Source of the DNA: Arbacia lixula
Lineage: Eukaryota > Echinodermata > Echinoidea > Arbacioida > Arbaciidae
Direction of reading: 5' to 3'
NCBI GenBank assembly: GCA_963669155.1
Contig: OZ022588.1
Coordinates: forward strand, 15,523,200 to 15,587,199
Length of the DNA: 64,000 bases
Made by a program: the position numbers and the translations under genes. Under the pieces are notes generated by a model that saw only the letters and a list, made by a program, of their open reading frames with translations, had not been told where the DNA came from and made no database searches. Position 1 is the stretch's first letter. The number at the start of each line of letters is the position of its first letter. Below are positions 56,405 to 64,000 of the stretch, piece by piece.

Positions 56405-57965
56405 ATAAGGACAACGATGTAGAACGTAGAAGGTCGGAGGGTAGAACACTGGATGCATGGTAGAACGCAGAGGAACAAAAGGGTGGAACATAGACGGACA
56501 GAAGGTAGGGCGTACAGGACGGAAGGTAGAATGTAGAAGGATAGAGGGTGGAACGTAGAAGGATGGAGGGTAGAACGTAGAAGGATGGAGGGTTGTACGT
56601 AGAAGGATGGAGGGTTGTACGTAGAAGGATGGAGGGAGGAATGTAGAAGGATGGAGGGGAGAACGTAGAAGGATGGAGGGGAGAACGTAGAAGGATGGAG
56701 GGTAGAACGTAGAAGGATGGAGGGTAGAACGTAGGATGGATGGAGGGGAGAACGTAGAAGGATGGAGGGTAGAACGTAGGATGGATGGAGGGTAGAACGT
56801 AGAAGGATGGAGGGTAGAACGTAGAAGGATGGAGGGTAGAACGTAGAAGGATGGAGGGTGGAACGTAGACGGATGGAGGGTGGAACGTAGGATGGAGGGT
56901 AGAACGTAGAAGGATGGAGGGTAGAACGTAGAAGGATGGAGGGTAGAACGTAGAAGGATGGAGGGTGGAACGTAGATGGATGGAGGGTAGACCGTAGAAG
57001 GATGGAGGGTGGAACGTAGAAGGATGGAGGGTAGAACGTAGAAGGATGGAGGGTGGAACGTAGAAGGATTGAAGGTGGAACGTAGAAGGATGGAGGGTAG
57101 AACGTAGAAGGATTGAAGGTGGAACGTAGAAGGATGGAGGGTAGAACGTAGGATGGATGGAGGGTAGAACGTAGAAGGATGGAGGGTGGAACGTAGGATG
57201 GAGGGTAGAACCTAGAAGGATGGAGGGAAGAACGTAGAAGGATGGAGGGTAGAACGTAGAAGGATGGAGGGTAGAACTTAGAAGGATGGAGGGTAGAACG
57301 TAGAAGGATGGAGGGTGGAACGTAGACGGATGGAGGGTGGAACGTAGGATGGAGGGTAGAACGTAGAAGGATGGAGGGTAGAACGTAGAAGGATGGAGGG
57401 TAGAACGTAGAAGGATGGAGGGTGGAACGTAGATGGATGGAGGGTAGACCGTAGAAGGATGGAGGGTGGAACGTAGAAGGATGGAGGGTAGAACGTAGAA
57501 GGATGGAGGGTAGAACGTAGAAGGATGGAGGGTGGAACGTAGATGGATGGAGGGTAGACCGTAGAAGGATGGAGGGTGGAACGTAGAAGGATGGAGGGTA
57601 GAACGTAGAAGGATGGAGGGTGGAACGTAGAAGGATTTAAAGGTGGAACGTAGAAGGATGGAGGGTAGAACGTAGAAGGATTGAAGGTGGAACGTAGAAG
57701 GATGGAGGGTAGAACGTAGGATGGATGGAGGGTAGAACGTAGAAGGATGGAGGGTGGAACGTAGAAGGATGGAGGGTAGAACGTAGAAGGATGGAGGGTG
57801 GAACGTAGAAGGATGGAGGGTGGAACGTAGAAGGATGGAGGGTAGAACGCAGATGGATGGAGGGTGGAACGTAGAAGGATGGAGGGTGGAACGTAGAAGG
57901 ATGGAGGGTAGAACGTAGAAGGATGGAGGGTGGAACGTAGAAGGATGGAGGGTAGAACGTAGAGA
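56405..57965. repeat. 22-bp minisatellite, copy B (longer, with higher-order repeats)
   Basis: Same unit as copy A but about 250 bases longer. Rare variants recur about 567 bases apart: GTAGACC at about 56,990 and 57,557, GATTGAAGG at about 57,111 and 57,677, and a GGATGGATGG unit at about 57,150 and 57,717. A block of roughly 25 units was therefore duplicated as a whole. One minus frame stays open for 613 codons. Confidence 0.95.
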
Positions 57966-59518
57966 CAACACATTCCCCAAAAAGGTAATTTTGTACAGGT
58001 AATTGACAGAAATGCATGAATATGCCTCAATATATTTCACTCATCCCAAGGAGACCAACTATGAAATTTCCATTTTCCCAAATGGGAAGGAATGATGCTT
58101 TTGTTTTTGAACTTCATGATTTGCTTAGTTCTTGGAGCATTTTTACTTTTTTTTGGCAATGATATATATCTATTCATTGCTACTTTCAAACAATTACAAA
58201 ATAACACTGCTTTAATGGTAGGACCAGAAAGCCCCCGTAGATGGCGCTATACAAGTTACCTCATCCCAAAATATAGCAGGCTATGGCATATTTTTGGTGT
58301 CGGAATTTGTTCGCTGCTACATTGATTTTTGGGGAATGACTGTACGAATTAGTCCAGCTGCATAGCTGAATAATTGTTCACTTTTTTCTAAAAGCACCAA
58401 ATTTGGCACACATGTAGAATTAAATTGTTTAAGCAAATTTGGATATTGAACCCTCTTGAATTTTGTCCAGGGAGGCAATGGCGGCCATTTTTCAAAACGT
58501 ATTTTTTCATATTTCAAGAATCTTTCACACTTATGGACTGAAACGTTTTGAAAATTTACCTATGGATATGTTTCATATTGTGTGTAAATATGAATTACCT
58601 TCCATTTCATGATATATGGTAATAGTATTCCAAAGTTAAAACTTCGATGTTTGCTAAAGCATTTTGCGCATATCGGTCTTCCGCCGTATGTTTAACACGC
58701 AACCATCATGACCATGTGCATCGGATCTGAACGTCCCATATACTCGCCAAATATGCTTAAACTTGGAAAATTTGGTACCATTGTCATCGAGGACTACTAC
58801 ATGCAGACATTATTAATGAAACTTCAACTACCTTTCTCTGGGGGAACAATCTATCAGCTAACACTGATTGTTCAACATAGATGTTACTGAAAGAGTATGT
58901 TGTTGCTGAGGTAACCAGGAGGAAGACTATACATTGACAATCTATGTACCGTCGGGCAACCGTCTTGCCCATGAGCTCTTCTGCCTGTTCACAATTATAT
59001 AAAACACTAAATAAAAACATTTAGATTCTAATATTTCGTTTGTATATCTGTTATAATATATTTAACAATTGGTCATAAAAAACTGAAAATTCATTTTAAT
59101 TCTTATGTATTTCATTGTTTTTGGATTTTCTTATGCATTTCTTTGTTTTTTTTACTTTTGTTTTTCTTTGTTTTTTTATTGAAAATTGTCACTGACCACT
59201 TTTCAGCCATGATTAGCATCAAATTAATCAATCAAAATTGTCAAATGGAAAAATAATTAGGCTTTTATGAGTTTTATGAACGAGCACTGTTTTCCATAGG
59301 AAATGCACACAAAATTGCAAAATTGTGCACGTTTTGGGATGACATGCGTTACGAAAACGGGCGTGGCTCCGAAATGGTATGCATGGATGTCGCGAATTTG
59401 ATCTCAAAAGATGCGCAAGACTTGAAAGAAAAAAGTCAAGATATTTTGCGATGAGTCGTTTTTGCGTTGCAGCATTATTGCACGAAACGTCAAGGGGAGG
59501 GGGACATGCACATCAACC
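57966..59518. other. No gene recognised (copy B)
   Basis: Colinear with 37,856-40,320 of copy A but without the MITE and with one rather than two copies of the 175-bp block. Confidence 0.4.
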
Positions 59519-60255
59519 TGAAGAATGAGACAGACAGACAGACAGACACACAAAGAGACAAAGAGAGATAGATAGAGAGAAAGAGAGAGAGAGAGAGAGT
59601 GACAGACAGACACACAGAGATACAGAGAGAGACAGACAGAGAGAGACAGACAGACACAGAGACATAGAAAGAGAGAGAGACAGAGAGAGACAGACAGACA
59701 CAGAGACATAGAAAGAGAGAGAGACACACGGAGAGACAGTCAGACAGAGAGAGGAAGAGAGAGAGAGAGACAGATACATAGAGAGACAGAGAGAGACAGA
59801 CACACTGAGACAGAGAGAGAAAGAGAGACAGACACAGACACAGAGAGACACAGAGAGAGAGAGAGAGGAGGAATGACTACATGCAGGAAAACATGGCTGA
59901 TATTTGTAAAGAGGCAAACAGACGGGGGTAGAGAGAAAAGGGAAAATCTAGAGAGAGAGAGGGAGGGGGGAGAGAGAGAGAGAGAGAGCGAGGGGGGGGG
60001 GGGGGAGGGGGATGCTCCTACAGCGAGAGAGGGAGAGGTAGGGGGAGGGAGAATACGCTGCTATAGCGAGAGAGGGTGGGGGGGGGGGGGGGGGTATACT
60101 CCTGTAGCGAGAGAGAGGGGGGAGGAGGGGGTCCAGAGTGATAAACTGTAGCGGGAGAGGGGGGGGGGGGGGGGGGGTGAGGGAGAGAGGGAGATGGATG
60201 TACAATAGCGAGAGGGGGAGGGAGAGAGAGATAGAGGGGGGGGGGGGGGTGGTAA
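59519..60255. repeat. (GA)n, (CAGA)n and G-rich purine repeats (copy B into unique sequence)
   Basis: Purine repeats to 59,870, a short unique piece at 59,871-59,940, then G runs (for example near 59,993-60,004, 60,076-60,093, 60,160-60,177 and 60,236-60,249) separated by TAGCGAGAGAGG-type units, themselves a loose tandem repeat of about 60-80 bases. The homology to copy A ends at 60,061. Confidence 0.9.
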
Positions 60256-60335
60256 CATTCCCATGCATGTTTGTTTATATAATTATACATGTATAGAGAG
60301 AGAGATGGATACATTCAGAGCCCTTATGCACATGT

Positions 60336-60581
60336 CTAAAGGGCTGTGGATACATTTCCATTCCCCTTCAACATGCCACATACACACTCACACACGTTGG
60401 GCCAGGGAGGTGCAAGTTCAGTGAAGTGAAACATTTGCATCTTTCTGATTAGCACCCTTTCTTTATCAGACCTTTCAAACTCTACTGGCTTTACAAGACA
60501 ATTCCAAGCCAATGGTAATGAGAGAATCAAGCTATCGGACAATAATACAATTGTTTTGCTCAAGCTGGTTTTATTCTTCAC
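60336..60581 (-). pseudogene. Possible LINE C-terminal fragment
   Basis: The minus frame contains SDSLILSLPLAWNCL, then RKMQMFHFTEL and VCECVCGM before a stop near 60,336. The order (W-N-x-L, a basic F/M-x-x-F-x-F segment, a cysteine cluster) resembles the end of some LINE polyproteins. I cannot trace more of the element. Confidence 0.3.
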
Positions 60582-60944
60582 TCAGAAACAAATTTGATAC
60601 GGGTTCTTCCACTCACATCAATCTCACGTTACAAGAAGCTTACACAATTGATCACATGACAGTAGTCGGATGATAAGGTAATGAGTCACGTGTTCCCAAC
60701 TGCGCAATCTGCATGCATGCATCGACTCAAATTCAGTTACTTCCTCAATATGTGTGTCTGCGAGATTGATTCGCCCATTGTATCTCATATTGGGAGGCAC
60801 GTGCAAACATATGATAGCTAGTCTTCCATTTCAGAATCACTGCCAGAGGTCTGTACCTGCATATCAACCACCACATCGTAGTGTCATCAATCTGTCTGAA
60901 TCTTACTAGCCTATATTTCCTTCACCTTACATCCGCCATTCAAT
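60582..60944. other. No gene recognised
   Basis: No supported feature. Confidence 0.4.
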
Positions 60945-61115
60945 AAGCCGTTTGCTAACTATGTAGTAACGCGTAAATATATTCACTCTACTTCGTGATT
61001 CAGTTTCAATGGGTAGAAAGCATTATTAGTTGTTGCTACTATGGGACAAAACTCGGGCAAGCATTGGATTGCCATTAATAACGTATTGTTTGAACGACGT
61101 GAATAACATATGAAA
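60945..61115. mobile_element. Solo copy of the module inside the TTAA fold-back element
   Basis: Shares GTAGTAACGCGT, ATTAGTTGTTGCTACT and AACGTATTGTTTGAACG in the same order with 24,350-24,560, without the long inverted arms. Confidence 0.65.
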
Positions 61116-61313
61116 ACATATCAGACATGGTGTACGCCCTGCAACTTTCAAAATAGTACGGTCATTGAGAGAGATGAAGATATGAGTAAAGCTTGACCAA
61201 CTCGATTTTAATACGTCCAAATATGGTAACAATAGGTAACAACATGGCGCATCTGATGTTGTTATCCGCTGCTTGCCCAACAAAGTAACACGCGCTATGT
61301 TGTTACTTTCCTA

Positions 61314-62105
61314 ATAGCAGAATATCTGGGGCCCATATGAGCTAGATATGGGTTGATATGGGCCTGGATATGGGCCCCATATGGGGAGCATCTGGTCCTA
61401 CATGGGCCCCATTTGGCCCATCTGGGAGGATATTTTGCACCGTACACCCCATCTGGGGCCCATACGGGCCAAATGGGCCAAAAAAAAAAACGAGGGATGA
61501 TATATCATACTTGGATAGGCAACATACGAACCCATAATCCTTATCCTAACCTCATCCTATCTTATTCTAACCTATCCTATTCGATCATATCGTATTCCTC
61601 AGTACACTCGCTTTCATATATTTACTACGGAAATTTAATTTAAAAAATATTGCTTAGTACAATTAAAGATGAACATTTTGTCGTAATTATTGTTTTCTGG
61701 ATTCAATTAGGTGGCATTTATTTATCTTTTAATAAAACGGTTATTGGAATTCATGCTCAAATATTCCTTCTATCTAGTTATAAACCGGTTATCTATTCTA
61801 ATGTACAAAATATGACACAAGTCAACAGGCCTGATACATGCATGAATATCCATAAGCATCTCAGTTATCATGTGGGTAATTCAAATTGGAAAAGCCCATA
61901 TGGGCCACATATGGGTTTTATATGGCTCAGTCGACCCAGAAATAAGACCACATTACACATATACATACCACATGGGGCCCATATGGTTTTATTATCTGGG
62001 TTCTAGGTGGCACAAACCATATGGGCCCCATATGGTTTGAACATGGTACATATGGGCCCCAGTGAACCCACATGATTCCCATATCTGCCCCAGATACTTT
62101 GCTAT
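61314..62105. mobile_element. Fold-back element rich in ATATGGGCCCCATAT palindromes
   Basis: ATAGCAGAATATCTGGGGC at 61,314 is inverted at the right end (GCCCCAGATACTTTGCTAT, ending 62,105). Both ends are packed with TATGGGCC and GGCCCATA words (61,330-61,480 and 61,895-62,090) around an AT-rich middle. About 790 bp. Confidence 0.7.
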
Positions 62106-62479
62106 CTGGGTTCCAATTACTAGTTTCTTCCAATCACTGGAATTTGTTTTTTTTTTTCAACTCTCGCAAAAGCATGAGGGTGAGTGCGCATTATACTACT
62201 AAATGTGCTATTAGCCGAAGGCCTATATCTTAATGGTATACTTTTTAGTCAATTTTATGGGTTGGGCCTGTAATTAGTGATATGCTGTTGTTTAACTTTG
62301 ATTCGCATCACCCAAGCTTATTGTTAGTAGAGATAAGGATAGAAAACAAATTAGAGTGGATTTCAAAAAGAAAAACAAAAACAAGGGGGGGGGGGGAATG
62401 TTACGGCTTGCTTAATATACAGAGATAGAGGGAAACCAACTAATAAAAAAAAATTAAAAAAAATCAAAAGATTACGCAA
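62106..62479. other. No gene recognised
   Basis: AT-rich, with a G run near 62,387-62,397. Nothing supported. Confidence 0.4.
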
Positions 62480-62790
62480 TGGTTGCCAGGCGTTCAGGTG
62501 TCGTGACTTATGGGCCAAATCAATGACCTTTTACCGACTACCATTAGTGCCCTTCTGATATGACGATCGGCCCAAAGCATGTCTCTTCGTAAACTCCTGG
62601 AACTCTAGCCGAGGCCCTGACGATTTAGGGGAGGAAACAAGGCTGATCCCAATCACACGGTGCCAAACCGCAAAAATCCTTGAACCTGTATTAGCGTCAG
62701 ACGAGATTCGAACCCGTGCGAGGCGCACGAGTGTGAGCTTACTGCCGGCGTATTAGACCTCTCGGCCATAATAGCGTCGGTGCTCAACCG
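62480..62790 (-). mobile_element. tRNA-derived SINE (class II tRNA, Ser/Leu-like head)
   Basis: On the minus strand an A box TGGCCGAGAGG (62,758-62,768) and B box GGTTCGAATCTC (62,703-62,714) lie in tRNA order and spacing. The T arm can pair (ACGGG with CTCGT). The D arm resembles tRNA-Ser/Leu and the region between is short for those tRNAs. No acceptor stem forms, so it is not a tRNA gene. A unique body runs to about 62,480 and ends in an A/T-rich tail, the usual SINE layout. Confidence 0.7.
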
Positions 62791-62897
62791 GGAGAATTTA
62801 GCCGCTACATGGTGTTTATGTTTATGTTTGCATCCCTCCACGATGAATGTTTTAGCTACCCTAAGCTGTGAATGTATCGTGCCCGAAATCGTTCATA

Positions 62898-62985
62898 CAC
62901 TATGAGCATGGTCTTTTGTTATGCGGACATTTCAAAGGGACCCTTTGAAATTTTGCCCGCATAACAAAAGGTCGTGTCCGTAGTG
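62898..62985. repeat. 88-bp palindromic fold-back element
   Basis: Arms of about 42-45 bases around a central A at 62,940. The inner 21 bases (62,930-62,950, TTTCAAAGGG and CCCTTTGAAA flanking the A) pair perfectly, then TGTTATGCGG against CCGCATAACA, then GGTC and CACTA ends with a few mismatches. A second, degenerate member is at 16,566-16,650. Confidence 0.85.
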
Positions 62986-63165
62986 TCAATAATACACACA
63001 GACCCGTGGTACACACAGAGTCATGACCGTATGTATTCAGAGTACATGCTAAGTTTAATGTGCAGCTTATCGCTGGTTTCACGCTGTATTGTACGACGAT
63101 ATCCGGTGGATGTTAGAATGATGTTATTTAAGTGTTGCATATATGCCATCGTACAGGGCTTTTGA

Positions 63166-63285
63166 ATAAGCCGTTTTCGCAATGTATTCATAACTTTATC
63201 CCTAAGACGCTCTGATATTCGCCTGTATCTGGTGATTCAGTTTAAATTGGTGGGATGCATATTAGTTGTTGCTACTCTTCAACTT
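63166..63285. mobile_element. Second solo copy of the TTAA-element module
   Basis: GCAATGTATTCATAACTTT, CGCCTGTATCT and ATTAGTTGTTGCTACT match 24,370-24,490 in order. Ends at about 63,285. Confidence 0.6.
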
Positions 63286-64000
63286 TCCTGCTATCCGCCA
63301 CCTTCGTTACGGACACACCTAGCTGTTTCAATCAAGGAAATTGGTCATGTGTGACTGGTTTGAACCTTCATGCTGACCTGCCGTTGAGCTTGTTCCATAT
63401 CTTCTACCACTCTTCTTGCAGAATCGAGAAGATCTTTTTAATTTTGAGATTTAAGCAGTCTCGAAATAAACACCTGAGCTTGCGCTTGCTGCTCTTGTCT
63501 GGTGACATTTTTGTAAGGGCCATTACTCAAATTATGTCATCAACTGCTGATTTCCGATAGTATAGTCAAGCAAAGCTTGATGAACATGCATTGACTTACT
63601 CTCACTTATGCCCTTGCATCCTCAAAAACTAAAACAACATCCACAACTATTCCTTCTGTTGTCCTTGCAAACATTATCATAATCATAATTTAAGTGTTTT
63701 CTGGATTATCCGCATGCACTTCCTACTCGATATTCTCATTCAAGGTGGCATTTATCAATGAAGAGGATTGATTATGTTATATGGATGTGTCAAAGGGTGC
63801 AAGAAGGTGCTACTGCCAATCAATACTTACATAGTGATTAGCAACATCGAAATAACACAAATGAAGAAGCAAGGATGAAGCAAGGATGTTGCTTACCTCA
63901 AGGAAAAGAGATCAATATGTTCGTGGTGGTAGCTTTTTGTGATGTCATAATGTATATCAAGGCCAGTACAGCATATAGTGTATATCATTTCAAAGCTATG
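63286..64000. other. No gene recognised; coding-like minus-strand stretch
   Basis: Between about 63,345 and 63,510 the minus strand reads QEQQAQAQVFISRLLKSQN, a stop, then DLLDSARRVVEDMEQAQRQ in the same frame. It looks coiled-coil-like but has no start, no clear splice sites and one stop. The rest is AT-rich. Confidence 0.25.

Larger units (their letters stand above)
41024..60061. repeat. Copy B of the duplicated segment (start of right contig)
   Basis: Begins at the first base after the N gap with sequence matching copy A from 23,468, and stays colinear to 60,061, the equivalent of the last base before the gap. It is longer than copy A mainly because of two tandem-repeat elements (48,152-49,810 and about 51,881-53,520) and a longer minisatellite. 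It lacks two elements found in copy A (33,328-34,065 and 38,214-38,839). Confidence 0.95.

Noticed and set aside
62694-62777. Functional tRNA-Ser or tRNA-Leu gene
   Set aside because: A and B boxes are present but no acceptor stem or proper anticodon arm forms; a SINE head fits better.

Overview
The window looks like nuclear DNA from a marine invertebrate deuterostome, most likely an echinoderm (sea urchin type). This is an inference from four things: an animal Golgi carbohydrate sulfotransferase with an intron upstream of its coding exon, very high divergence between what look like two alleles, many small inverted-repeat DNA transposons with Helentron-like and tRNA-derived elements, and abundant microsatellites and long poly(G)/poly(C) runs. 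Nothing in it is bacterial. Most long open frames are low-complexity repeats or begin at non-ATG codons, so I do not call them genes.

Layout. Positions 1-23,467 are gene-poor: microsatellites, fold-back elements and two decayed LINE fragments (RT core with YADD near 10,124 on the plus strand; a LINE C-terminus at 13,301-13,636 on the minus strand). Positions 23,468-40,823 (copy A) and 41,024-60,061 (copy B) are two versions of one segment, separated by exactly 200 N. Each carries, in order, a candidate 5' noncoding exon, an intron with a TTAA-flanked fold-back element, the single-exon sulfotransferase CDS (595 aa), nested transposons, a Helentron-like relic, and a 22-bp minisatellite. Positions 60,062-64,000 are unique again and hold purine repeats, a probable LINE end, an ATATGGGCCCCATAT-rich element, a tRNA-derived SINE and a near-perfect palindrome.

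The main result is that the homology runs exactly from one edge of the N gap to the other: the end of the left contig equals the start of the right contig. That is what two unmerged allelic contigs look like. I think the locus has one sulfotransferase gene seen as two haplotypes, not two paralogs. Compared that way, the haplotypes differ by at least four clean transposon insertions with matching empty sites, by minisatellite length, and by 27 amino acids in the enzyme, 21 of them in the first 215 residues (the stem).

The only confident genes are the two sulfotransferase copies. They encode a type II Golgi membrane protein of the CHST1/3/7-like GlcNAc/Gal/GalNAc 6-O-sulfotransferase family. 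A three-ATG upstream ORF overlaps their start codon in both copies. Two different tandem-repeat elements present only in copy B, 1-6 kb downstream of the gene, each carry arrays of the perfect DR1 nuclear-receptor motif AGGTCAAAGGTCA; this is the most unexpected regulatory signal in the window.
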